DNA of 64,000 bases from Catenulispora sp. EB89 (lineage in GTDB: Bacteria > Actinomycetota > Actinomycetes > Streptomycetales > Catenulisporaceae), in NCBI RefSeq assembly GCF_041261445.1, contig NZ_JBGCCU010000028.1, forward strand, positions 62,001-126,000. Reading direction: 5' to 3'. Both the position numbers and the translations under genes were made by a program. Positions 33,541 to 41,402 of the stretch are shown here, piece by piece (the first letter of the stretch is position 1; the number at the start of each line of letters is the position of its first letter). The notes under the pieces are model-generated. The model was given only the letters and a program-made list of their open reading frames with translations, ran no database searches and was not told where the DNA came from.

Positions 33541-34446
33541 TCAGTCGAGGATGAACTTTTCGAGGTATCCCGGGTTCGAGCGCTCCAGCATCGACTGCGA
33601 GCGCCGCCGGATCATGTCGTCGGAGGAGCCGCCCTTCGGCAGGATCCAGAAGGTCCCGGTCCGGATCCCCTCCAGCGCGTGCGCCGCGACCTCTTCCGGC
33701 TCGGTCATCTTCGCTTCGAGCCCGGCGTCCTTCATCGCCTGCTCCCAGCCTTCGAGGGTGGGATACGGGTTCTGTCGCGGCTTGGTCTTCGCGTAGCGCT
33801 CGGGGCGGTTGCGGTAGCTCTCCCACAGGCCGGTGCGGACCATGTGCGGGCCCGGGAAGAGCACCGAGGCGCCGATCTTCGCGCCGGCCTGTTTCAGCTG
33901 CGCGTACAGGGCTTCGGTCATCGTGACGATCGAGGCTTTCGTCACGGCGTAGACGCTGGCCGTGGGCAGCGGGGCGATGCCGCCGTCCGGGGAGCTGGTG
34001 TTGACGACGTGGCCGGGGGTGTCCTGCGCGATCATGCGCGGCAGGAAGGCCTGGACGCCGTGGAAGACGCCCCAGACGTTGACCGCGAAGGCCCACTGCC
34101 AGTCGGTGCGCTCGTGCTGCCACATCGGGCCCTCGGCGCCGGAGCCGACGCCGGCGTTGTTGCAGAGGACGTCGACGCTGGGGAAGGTGGCGAAAGCCTT
34201 GTGCGCCAACGCTTCCACGGATTCCGGCAGCGAGACGTCGGTGACGACGCCGATGGCCCGCGCGCCGTGGACCGCTTGCTGAGCGACCTCGGCCGTTGCC
34301 TTGACTGCTTCTTCGAGAGCGGGTTCCTCAACGTCGGCGAGCACCACGTTCATGCCCTCGGCCGCGAACAGCCGGGCCATCGCCAGGCCGATGCCGCTGG
34401 CCGCGCCGGTGACGACCGCGGTCTTGCCGGGGAGGTCAGCCAGCAT
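33541..34446 (-). CDS. Short-chain dehydrogenase/reductase
   Basis: 301-aa classical-type SDR with TGAASGIGLAMARLF, DVSLPESVEA, NNAGVGSGAEGP, catalytic Ser in NTSSPDGG and YAVTK. A C-terminal extension (about 230-301), including MTEPEEVAAHALEGIRTGTFWILP, is common in actinobacterial SDRs. The coenzyme is probably NAD, given the Asp at the end of strand 2 (VVLADVEEP). Overlaps the end of the decarboxylase-like gene by 11 bp, so they are co-transcribed. Confidence 0.9.
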   Translation of the reverse strand: MLADLPGKTAVVTGAASGIGLAMARLFAAEGMNVVLADVEEPALEEAVKATAEVAQQAVHGARAIGVVTDVSLPESVEALAHKAFATFPSVDVLCNNAGVGSGAEGPMWQHERTDWQWAFAVNVWGVFHGVQAFLPRMIAQDTPGHVVNTSSPDGGIAPLPTASVYAVTKASIVTMTEALYAQLKQAGAKIGASVLFPGPHMVRTGLWESYRNRPERYAKTKPRQNPYPTLEGWEQAMKDAGLEAKMTEPEEVAAHALEGIRTGTFWILPKGGSSDDMIRRRSQSMLERSNPGYLEKFILD

Positions 34447-35236
34447 CGGGAGCCTCCACGGAGTCGTGGATCTGCGCCGGGTCGTCGTAGCGCTGGTGCA
34501 CGTAGGGCAGGATCTCCTTCGGATCCAGCCGCGCCACGACCTCGCCGCGCTGGTCGGAGGTCTTCTCCCCGTAGGTGATCTCGACCAGCCGGAGCACCGG
34601 GAGGTCGGCGATCGGGTCGAGCGCGGACTCGCGGAGGATGACCTCGCCCTCGACCGCGTCCAGGGCTCTGGTCTTCTCGTTCCGGACGCAGCGCACGAGC
34701 AGCGGGTCGGCGTCGAAGCCGGAGCCGTCCACCGCCGGCAGGAACTTGAGATACCAGTCGACCTTGACGTAGGGCGCCGGGGGTTCCAGCGCGCCGGCGA
34801 TCCGGCCGCGGATCTCGGCGAAGGTGACGCCGTGCCGGGTGACCGTGCCGGCCACCTGCTCGCCGTCCCGGTCCACGACGACCTCGGCCAGCTTCTTGGG
34901 TTCGCCGAACACCTCGCGGCCGCCGATCAGCGAGCGCTCGGTGGTCATCGGCATGACCAGGCTGTACCAGCCTTCTTCCGCGCCGTGCGCGCAGGCCACC
35001 GAGATGGCCGCGGCGCCGAGCGGCATCCCGAAGATGTCGACCTGGTTGATCGTGGCGCGCACGTACGGTTTGGCGGTCGGCTTCAGGGGCGGAGGCAGCA
35101 CCTGGGCCAGGGCGTCGGGGTCGGTCTCCCAGACGGCGTGCACTCCGGTGGACCACAGGTCGGGCAGTTTCGAGGCGGATTCGCGGGCCGCGGCGACGGC
35201 TTCGAGGTCGCGGGGGCCGTAGCGCACTTTGGGCAT
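34436..35236 (-). CDS. Acetoacetate decarboxylase-like family protein
   Basis: 266 aa of the ADC fold. The Schiff-base lysine region is REVFGEPKKLAEVVVDRDG, with MPMTTERSLIGGRE before it and VRYGPRDLEAV at the N terminus. Many ADC-like proteins catalyse aldol or hydrolytic steps rather than decarboxylation, so the reaction is open. ATG 35236 follows GAGGAGTCAGAT. First gene of a four-gene operon, divergent from a TetR regulator across a 15-bp palindrome. Confidence 0.88.
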   Translation of the reverse strand: MPKVRYGPRDLEAVAAARESASKLPDLWSTGVHAVWETDPDALAQVLPPPLKPTAKPYVRATINQVDIFGMPLGAAAISVACAHGAEEGWYSLVMPMTTERSLIGGREVFGEPKKLAEVVVDRDGEQVAGTVTRHGVTFAEIRGRIAGALEPPAPYVKVDWYLKFLPAVDGSGFDADPLLVRCVRNEKTRALDAVEGEVILRESALDPIADLPVLRLVEITYGEKTSDQRGEVVARLDPKEILPYVHQRYDDPAQIHDSVEAPDAG

Positions 35237-35261
35237 ATCTGACTCCTCGTCATAAGCCTTC

Positions 35262-35276
35262 TGTAACACCGTTACA
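35262..35276. promoter_or_regulatory. Candidate TetR operator TGTAACACCGTTACA
   Basis: Perfect 6-bp arms TGTAAC/GTTACA around ACC, 25 bp upstream of the ADC-like start and 49 bp upstream of the tetR start. It could control both divergent promoters. Confidence 0.7.
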
Positions 35277-35325
35277 CCCGTGGGCGTGAAGGGTAAAGAG
35301 CCATCGGCGGCGAGAGGATGGCACC

Positions 35326-35994
35326 GTGACCGGTTCAAGCCAGGAGGCGACGAAGCCGAGCCGTGCGCCGGCGGTGACCCGGCGCGCCGTGCTCGACGCC
35401 GCGACGCGCCTGGTCGAGCAGCAGGGCGTGGCCGGGCTGTCGATGCGCAAGCTCGCCGCCGAGCTGGGAGTCGCGGTCACCTCGATCTACTGGCACGTCG
35501 GTAACCGCGAGGCGCTGCTCGACGAACTGGTGCAGGAGATGGTGCACGGCCTGGAGACGCTGCCCGCGCGCGGGACGACGCCGACGGCGCGCGTGCTGTC
35601 GCTCGCGGTGGAGCTGCGCCGGGTGCTGCGGGACCACCCGCACCTGATCGGGCTGGTCAACGAGCGCGGACTGACCCCGGCGATGTTCCTGCCCTCCCAG
35701 CGGGCCCTGATCGCCGAGATCTCGGCCGCCGGACTGCGCGGCGCCCGGGCCGCCGAGGCGGTGCGGGCGTTGCAGTACCACGTGATCGGGTTCATCCTCG
35801 TCGAGCGGCACACCGACCGCTCGCCGGAGCAGCGGCCGTCGGCCGAGGAGCTGTGGCAGGCCGAGCCGGCTCCCGACGCCGCGCTGGCCGGTGCGCTGGC
35901 CACGCCGGTGGACGCCGACCGGCTGTTCGCGGTGGCGACCGGGGCGTTGGTGCGGTCGCTGCTCGCGGATCAAGCGCCACCGGAGAATCAGTAG
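35326..35994 (+). CDS. TetR family regulator of the adjacent catabolic operon
   Basis: 222 aa. The N-terminal HTH is VTRRAVLDAATRLVEQQGVAGLSMRKLAAELGVAVTSIYWHVGNREALLDELVQEM, in sections. The C-terminal ligand domain resembles the TetR_C type (VLRDHPHLIGLVNERG; ALQYHVIGFILVERHTDRSPEQRPS). GTG 35326 has AGAGG upstream. Divergent orientation and the palindrome in between make it the likely repressor of the ADC/SDR/amidohydrolase genes. The ligand is unknown. Confidence 0.92.
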   Translation: MTGSSQEATKPSRAPAVTRRAVLDAATRLVEQQGVAGLSMRKLAAELGVAVTSIYWHVGNREALLDELVQEMVHGLETLPARGTTPTARVLSLAVELRRVLRDHPHLIGLVNERGLTPAMFLPSQRALIAEISAAGLRGARAAEAVRALQYHVIGFILVERHTDRSPEQRPSAEELWQAEPAPDAALAGALATPVDADRLFAVATGALVRSLLADQAPPENQ

Positions 35995-36028
35995 CCTGAG
36001 ACAGGCGTCCCCGCCTACCTTGGTCGAC

Positions 36029-36775
36029 ATGACAGTCGAGGAGATCGTCGGTCCGGCGACGCGCATGGTGTTCCACTCGCCGATGTCCGAGGAGCGCGCG
36101 AACCGCATCGCCGCGGACCTGGCAGCCACCCGGCCGGCGACGGTCGCCGACTACGCGTGCGGCTGGGGCGAGCTGCTGCTGCGGGTACTGGCGCTGGCAC
36201 CGGCCGCGCGGGGATACGGCGTGGACCTGTCGGGGCGGGATCTGGCGCGGGGACGGGCCAACGCCGCGGCCCGCGGACTCGGAGACCGGGTGGAGTTCGT
36301 CGAAGGACCGGCACGGGAGAACGCGCGGACGGCGGACGTGGTGATCAGCAGCGGGGCGTGGCAGGCGTTCGGCCGGAACGTGACGCGGGCGCTGGAAGCC
36401 CTGCGTCCGCTGGTGAATCCCGGCGGGCGGCTGTTCTTCGGGGTCGAGCACTGGGAGACCGTGCCGCCGCCGGAGCGGCTGGCCGAGATGTGGCCCGGGA
36501 CCACCGCCGAAAGCTACGAGCTGCTGGCGGACCTCGCCGACCACGCCGTCGCCGCCGGGTTCCGTCCGCTGCGCATCGAGTCCTCGACCCGCCCGGAGTG
36601 GGACGACTACGAATCGCTGGAGACGATGGACGCCGAGGAGTGGCTGCTGGCCGAACCGGACCATCCGGACGCGGCGGCGGTCCGTGACCGACTGGACGGC
36701 AAGCGGAGCATCTGGCTGCGCGGACACCGTGACTACTTCGGATTCACCATGCTCACACTGGGTGTTCCCGGGTAG
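36029..36775 (+). CDS. SAM-dependent methyltransferase
   Basis: A 248-aa class I methyltransferase. Motif I is VADYACGWGELLLRVLAL, motif post-I GYGVDLSGRDLARGRANAAARG, the acidic loop VEFVEGPAREN, motif II ADVVISSGAWQAFG and motif III ALRPLVNPGGRLFFGVEHWE. The last 70 residues carry a conserved-looking ESLETMDAEEWLLAEPDHPDA segment. No substrate is indicated. ATG 36029 lacks a clear ribosome site and may be close to leaderless. It follows tetR by 34 bp. Confidence 0.9.
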   Translation: MTVEEIVGPATRMVFHSPMSEERANRIAADLAATRPATVADYACGWGELLLRVLALAPAARGYGVDLSGRDLARGRANAAARGLGDRVEFVEGPARENARTADVVISSGAWQAFGRNVTRALEALRPLVNPGGRLFFGVEHWETVPPPERLAEMWPGTTAESYELLADLADHAVAAGFRPLRIESSTRPEWDDYESLETMDAEEWLLAEPDHPDAAAVRDRLDGKRSIWLRGHRDYFGFTMLTLGVPG

Positions 36776-36860
36776 TACAGCCCTTGACCGAGCACTGATG
36801 CCCTCAAAGCATTGTCGCTTTCGGGCTGACGCGAGCCCGGCGATCGCATAACGTTCTGCC

Positions 36861-37811
36861 GTGTCTTCACCGCTCCTTGAGTACCCGAGGGGCCCTCGCC
36901 TGTCCCTGCGCGAGTTCCGCCCCGACGACCTTCTGGCCTGGCAGCGCATAGCCGGCGACCCACGGGTCGCCGCGCACACCCCGTGGCCGGCCCTGGCCAC
37001 CCCGGACACCGCCGGCGCGTGGCTGTCCGAGACCGCGCGCATGGCTCAGCTCCAGCCCCGCCGCAGCTTCTACCTCGCGGTAGAGCAGTACGGGGACCTG
37101 ATCGGCTCGGCGACGCTGGACATCCTCAGCTTCCCGCACCGCCAGGGCGAGATCGGCGTCTACCTCCGCCCCGACCGCTGGGCCGAGGGGCTGGGGACGG
37201 AGGCCTCGCGCCTCCTGCTGGAGCTGGCGTTCTCCCGCCTGGAGCTGCACCGCGTGCAGACCACCGTGGACCCGCGGAACACCGCGGGAATGCGGGTGGC
37301 GGAGCACGTGAAGATGCGGCCGGAGGGCGTGCTGCTGGACCGCTTCCTGGTCGGCGGCCAGTGGCAGGACCGCGCGATGTACGCGATCACCATGCCCGAG
37401 TGGCGCGGCGGCGGCCGCGGCGGAGCGCATGCGGCTGGTGCGGCGGGGGATGCGGGTGCGGCTGGTGCTGGTGCGGCGGCTGAGCCCGCGACCGGCGTCC
37501 CGGGCGAGGCTCCGGCTGCGGAAGCGGCCGAGGGCTTCGACGCCTTCAGCAAGCCTGCCGCCGGCCCCGGCCCCGGCGGCGCGGCGACTCCGACGACCGT
37601 CTCGTTCGAGGGCGGCCCCGAGGAGCCGGTGCTGGGCGCGCCAGTCCCACCGGAGGCCGACGAGCAGCACGCCGACGCCGAGCAGGAGGCCCGCGAGAAG
37701 TTCGCCGACGGCGCCTTCGACGACGACGAGGAGAGCGAGCCGCAGGTGCTGACGGCGCAGATCGTCATGGAGCAGATCGAGGTCGTGCACATCCTGCCCC
37801 GGGAGCCGTAG
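36861..37811 (+). CDS. GNAT family acetyltransferase with acidic disordered tail
   Basis: 316 aa. Residues 1-180 are a RimJ/RimL-type GNAT domain: RLSLREFRPDDLLAWQRIAGDPRVAAHTPWPAL, YLAVEQYGDLIGSATL, IGVYLRPDRWAEGLGTEASRLLLELAF and HRVQTTVDPRNTAGMRVAEHVKMRPEG. The remaining 135 residues are an Ala/Gly/Pro/Glu-rich tail ending in a short hydrophobic VLTAQIVMEQIEVVHILPREP segment, unusual for this family. GTG start at 36861. Confidence 0.88.
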   Translation: MSSPLLEYPRGPRLSLREFRPDDLLAWQRIAGDPRVAAHTPWPALATPDTAGAWLSETARMAQLQPRRSFYLAVEQYGDLIGSATLDILSFPHRQGEIGVYLRPDRWAEGLGTEASRLLLELAFSRLELHRVQTTVDPRNTAGMRVAEHVKMRPEGVLLDRFLVGGQWQDRAMYAITMPEWRGGGRGGAHAAGAAGDAGAAGAGAAAEPATGVPGEAPAAEAAEGFDAFSKPAAGPGPGGAATPTTVSFEGGPEEPVLGAPVPPEADEQHADAEQEAREKFADGAFDDDEESEPQVLTAQIVMEQIEVVHILPREP

Positions 37812-37830
37812 CAGCAGCCGGAGCCGGCGA

Positions 37831-39102
37831 TCAGGCTTCTGCGACGTCAGCCGCCGTCGAAACGCCTTCGGCGGCGGCATCCTGCTGCGCGGCCCTGCGT
37901 TTCTCCGCGCTCGCGAGGGCGGCCTCGACCAGCGGCAGCCTGATCGCGGGCTCGACGTCGAGCCGACGCGCCGACGCGATCAGCCGCCGGCTCTGCGCGA
38001 AGTCGCCAAGTGTGGCCTCGACGAGGGCCCGCACCGCGAGGAGGTCCGCACGCTCCTTGTCGGTGCGCGCCTCGTCATCGGCGCCGACCAGCAGCCTGCG
38101 AGCCTCAGCCGGACGGTTCTGGACCAGCCGGATCAAGCCCAGGGCGCAGCGGGCGATGGAGCAGGAGCGGTCCTTGCCGTAGGCGAACTCGGCGAGCGCC
38201 GCGATCTCGGCCACGAGCTCCGGATCCCGAGCCTCCCGGCGGATGAGCCGGCGCAGCACTTCAAGGCCCTGGACCCAGGCGACACGCCCGGCCATGGACG
38301 CGGCAGTCTCGGGGCGCATCCGCGGATTCCGCGCCGCTCGGACGAAGCGGGGGATGTCCGCGGTGAACTCCGCGATACCCGCCCTCATCGTGGCCGCCAT
38401 CAGCACGGTGGCGGCGGCCACGTCCGTGGTGCCCTGGCCGTAGTCGGCCATCGCGCGCAGACCCGCGAGGTCCGGCACTCCCCCGCGCTGGATTTCGGCG
38501 AGGTACTCCTTGAGCCGGGCCTCGTCCTTCATCGAATTCCTCCTTGTTCCACCCCGCCGTAGCAGCCACGTAAACACCTGCAACCCATCAGATGGGCGTC
38601 CGCGCGCATGGAGCGGGACGAGATTGCCCGCGCCCACTCCCAGGCCCAGGATCACCGGCAGGAGCAGGAGTCCGTGCTGCTCCGCACTGACCCCGTGTCG
38701 ATCCGCCAACTGCCAGAAGAAGACGGCGATGCCGATGTTCGCGCCCGGCCCGGCCAGCGCCGTGACGGCGATGCGGGCCGGTATCGCGACCGCGCCGGGG
38801 CGCGGCGCGACGTTGACGTGCGGCCGCCCTCCGGCGCCCCGGCCGCCCGGCAGCAGCCGGATGTGGCCGACCCCGAGCCCCATGAGCAGCGCGCCGACGA
38901 GGTGCCCCAGTTCGTGCGCGATGACCGTGCCGATCCACGCGCCGAGGAAGACGGCCAAGAAGACGGGGATGACCCTGGCATCCGGATGCTTTCGCATCGA
39001 CCACAGCACGTGTATCTCGTCCGCACAGGCGAAGCCGACGATCAGCCCTGTCACGAACACCTGGGCCGCCCGGTACCAGACCGACGTCCGGCGCGCGTTC
39101 AT
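37831..39102 (-). CDS. Site-2-protease-like (M50) membrane protein with helical repeat C terminus
   Basis: 423 aa. An N-terminal membrane domain carries the zinc motif HELGH at residues 63-67, within a helix, and a second motif GNLVPLHARGRPSDG that matches the N-x2-P...DG signature of M50 proteases. About four hydrophobic helices are present. From about residue 190 the protein is soluble and all-helical (RLIRREARDPELVAEIAALAEFAYGKD; RPAEARRLLVGADDEARTDKERADLLAVRALVEATLGD), resembling TPR-like repeats. Likely an intramembrane or membrane-associated protease with a protein-binding tail. No anti-sigma or sigma gene adjoins it. Confidence 0.85.
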   Translation of the reverse strand: MNARRTSVWYRAAQVFVTGLIVGFACADEIHVLWSMRKHPDARVIPVFLAVFLGAWIGTVIAHELGHLVGALLMGLGVGHIRLLPGGRGAGGRPHVNVAPRPGAVAIPARIAVTALAGPGANIGIAVFFWQLADRHGVSAEQHGLLLLPVILGLGVGAGNLVPLHARGRPSDGLQVFTWLLRRGGTRRNSMKDEARLKEYLAEIQRGGVPDLAGLRAMADYGQGTTDVAAATVLMAATMRAGIAEFTADIPRFVRAARNPRMRPETAASMAGRVAWVQGLEVLRRLIRREARDPELVAEIAALAEFAYGKDRSCSIARCALGLIRLVQNRPAEARRLLVGADDEARTDKERADLLAVRALVEATLGDFAQSRRLIASARRLDVEPAIRLPLVEAALASAEKRRAAQQDAAAEGVSTAADVAEA

Positions 39103-39319
39103 TTCAGCACTGTAAGGACTCTGACAGACTTCGATCCATCATCGCGAACACATGTTCAATCCGGGGCCGCCCAGTGTTGGTTCCTTAGTCGTCGAAGGAC
39201 CTGGCGGCGACGCGATGGCCTGCATGGCCTAGCGATCGACTACCGCCCGATAACGCCGGGTAGGCCGCTCTCGGCGGTGGAGGCCGCCGCGTCCTGTCAC
39301 CGTGACCCGGGAGTCGGAA

Positions 39320-39601
39320 ATGGCCGTGTGTGAGGTTTGTGGCAACGACTACTACATGTCGTTCGACGTCGTCGCCGCCGGCGTGAAGCACACCTTCGAC
39401 TCGTTCGAGTGCGCGATTCACCGGATGGCGCCGACCTGTGAGCACTGCCGGTGCCGGATCGTCGGGCACGGGGTCGAAGCGGACGGCAAGTTCTACTGCT
39501 GTGCGCATTGCGCGAAGTCGGCCGGCGCGAACGGTATCGCCGACCACGTCGACCACGCGTCGCACCCCGGGCACTTGATCGCCGCCGGTGGCGGTGCGTG
39601 A
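39320..39601 (+). CDS. Small Cys-rich zinc-binding (metallothionein-like) protein
   Basis: 93 aa with four CxxC-type clusters: CEVCGNDY, FECAIH, CEHCRCRIVGHG and YCCAHCAKSAG. The arrangement of nine cysteines and several histidines suggests two zinc sites. I recognise the sequence as a widespread small family sometimes called prokaryotic metallothionein-like. ATG 39320 has GGGAG 6 nt upstream; GTG 39302 is in frame. Function is probably metal binding or protein adaptor. Confidence 0.85.
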   Translation: MAVCEVCGNDYYMSFDVVAAGVKHTFDSFECAIHRMAPTCEHCRCRIVGHGVEADGKFYCCAHCAKSAGANGIADHVDHASHPGHLIAAGGGA

Positions 39602-39652
39602 GGGAGCCTCGGGCGGGCTGGGCGTAGCGCGGGTTTGACGCCGGGGAGCGAG

Positions 39653-40276
39653 TCAGCGCTCGTCGGCGTCAGCGTTGGCGTCGGGTGAGCTGGCGTCGAG
39701 TGATTCAGTGTTTTCCTTCGGCTTCGGCTTCGCCGTACCGAAGTCCTCGGCGGTCATGAGATCGGTCTCGTGCGCCCACTGGGCCCAGCCCGCCAGCGCT
39801 TCGTTTATCCGGATCCCCGCCTCGATCGCGATCCGCATCGCCCGCGTCTGCGCGCTCGTGCCCCACTCGCCGCGGTCCTTGGTCTCGGCGTAGCCGCGCA
39901 GCGCGGCCGCCGTCTCGGCGAAGAAGGCCTGCTCGGACGCCAGGTGTGTCTTCAGGTCCTCGGGGTCCATCAGCCAGAAGAAGTACGCGCGGAACAGCGT
40001 CTCCATCCGGAACGTGTGGTCGACCTCCACCTCTGCGAGCCAGCGGCGCACCTCGGCCAGGCCCTGGTCGGTGATGCGGTACGCCTTGCGCCGGCGCGGG
40101 CCGGTGCTCTCCACCTCGATCAGGCCGGCCGTCTCCAGGCGCGCCAGCTCCGAGTAGATCTGCGGGTGCTGCGCCGGCCAGACCGAGCCGAGGGCTTCGG
40201 AGAAGCGGCGGGCGAGGTCGTAGCCGCTGGCCGGGCCTTCGGCGAGCAGGCCGAGCAGGCCGTGGCGCAGCGACAT
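39653..40276 (-). CDS. PadR family transcriptional regulator
   Basis: 207 aa. The winged helix reads SLRHGLLGLLAEGPASGYDLARRFSEALGSVWPAQHPQIYSELARLETAGLIEVE, in parts, then RRRKAYRITDQGLAEVRRWL, the classical PadR pattern. The C-terminal domain (VDHTFRMETLFRAYFFWLMDPEDLKTHLASEQ) is the Vir_act_alpha_C type. ATG 40276 has AGGAGG upstream. Divergent from an SDR gene, with ATGT-N8-ACAT operators in the shared gap, so it probably represses that gene and itself. Confidence 0.93.
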   Translation of the reverse strand: MSLRHGLLGLLAEGPASGYDLARRFSEALGSVWPAQHPQIYSELARLETAGLIEVESTGPRRRKAYRITDQGLAEVRRWLAEVEVDHTFRMETLFRAYFFWLMDPEDLKTHLASEQAFFAETAAALRGYAETKDRGEWGTSAQTRAMRIAIEAGIRINEALAGWAQWAHETDLMTAEDFGTAKPKPKENTESLDASSPDANADADER

Positions 40277-40354
40277 CGGCGGGGTCCTCCTGGCGGATCG
40301 GTGGCAGCGGGTGGCAGTCGGCGGCTGATCGTCCATCTTGACACATCGGTGCGG

Positions 40355-40388
40355 ACATGTAGACGATGACATGTACAGACAGACATGT
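40355..40388. promoter_or_regulatory. Tandem PadR operators
   Basis: ACATGT occurs at 40355, 40369 and 40383, spaced 14 bp. This creates two overlapping ATGT-N8-ACAT sites (40357-40372 and 40371-40386), the known PadR-family consensus, 79-112 bp from padR and 29-62 bp from the SDR start. Confidence 0.8.
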
Positions 40389-40416
40389 TGAGTGGAACGT
40401 ATGGGGAGGGGCTGTC

Positions 40417-41271
40417 ATGAACGGCGAGCAGAAGCGCGCGGTGGTGCTGACCGGCGCGGGCGGGGGCGTGGGGCGCGCGACGACACAGGCGTTGGCCGAG
40501 CGCGGGTTCCGCGTCTACGCGGCAGTGCGCGAATCGGGTGGGGAGTTTCTGCAGCACCCTGACGTCCGGGCCTTCCCGCTGGACGTCACCGATCCCGCCA
40601 GCGTGGCCGACGCCGTGGCCCACGTCCTGGCCGACGGCTGCACCGCCCTGCACGGCGTCGTCAACAACGCCGGCATCATCGTGCAGGGCCCGCTGGAGCT
40701 GGTCACCGCGCAGGACCTGCGGCACCAGTTCGACGTCAACGTCTTCGGCGCGGTCGCGGTCACCCAGGCGTTCCTGCCGCTGCTGCGCGCCGGCCGCGGC
40801 CGGCTGGTCAACATCACCGCCGCGACGGCGCGGGTCGCCGGACCGTTCTTCGGGCCGATCTCGGCGAGCAAGGCGGCGCTCCAGTCGCTGTCCGACGCCC
40901 AGCGCCTGGAGCTCGCGCACTGGGGCCTGCCGGTCGTCGTGGTCGAACCGGGCTTCGTGGACACCGCGATCTTCGCCAAGGCGGCGCAGGCCACGGCGAA
41001 GGCGACAGCAGCCCTGACTCCGGCCGAACGCGCCCTCTACGAGGCCCAGATCCAGGCCGTGGACGGCGCGCTGGCCAAGTCCAAGGCCGCCCCGCCCACG
41101 ATCGTGGCCGACGCCGTGATCAGGGCGCTGACCGCGCGCAAGCCCAAGCCGCGCTACACCGTCGGATCCGACACGCGCATGCTCGGGCTGCTGGCGCGCC
41201 TGCCACTGCGGACGCGGGACCGGCTGCTGGCGGGCGTCATGGGCCTGAACAAGGTCCCCGCGGCGCGATGA
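40417..41271 (+). CDS. SDR family protein lacking the catalytic tyrosine
   Basis: 284 aa. Cofactor site LTGAGGGVGRATTQALAERGF and NNAGIIVQGPLELV are intact. However, the position of the catalytic serine reads NITAATAR and the active-site motif reads ISASK where YxxxK is expected. The rest of the fold, VVVVEPGFVDTAIF and a C-terminal lid, is kept. ATG 40417 follows GGGGAGGGG. It is divergent from padR. It may be a redox-inactive or altered-mechanism SDR; the sequence is unambiguous at these positions. Confidence 0.88.
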   Translation: MNGEQKRAVVLTGAGGGVGRATTQALAERGFRVYAAVRESGGEFLQHPDVRAFPLDVTDPASVADAVAHVLADGCTALHGVVNNAGIIVQGPLELVTAQDLRHQFDVNVFGAVAVTQAFLPLLRAGRGRLVNITAATARVAGPFFGPISASKAALQSLSDAQRLELAHWGLPVVVVEPGFVDTAIFAKAAQATAKATAALTPAERALYEAQIQAVDGALAKSKAAPPTIVADAVIRALTARKPKPRYTVGSDTRMLGLLARLPLRTRDRLLAGVMGLNKVPAAR

Positions 41272-41402
41272 GCGCGAACGGCGAGCGCCCCGCCACGCCG
41301 TCGCCGCACGCGGGACGCGGGAAGCCGCCCGGACGCGAATGGCTGTGGCAGGCCACTGAGGAGCCGCGCGGCCCTTTCGCCGACGTCGAGGGGCCCGGCT
41401 AA
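41268..41402 (+). CDS. Small 44-aa protein coupled to the SDR gene
   Basis: ATG 41268 overlaps the SDR stop (ATGA). The 44 residues are Pro/Gly/Arg-rich with a conserved-looking REWLWQATEEPRGPFADVE segment, and nearly every third codon position is G or C. It ends 4 bp into the convergent MocR gene. No family is known to me. Translational coupling and codon bias support it, but the length leaves doubt. Confidence 0.5.
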   Translation: MSANGERPATPSPHAGRGKPPGREWLWQATEEPRGPFADVEGPG

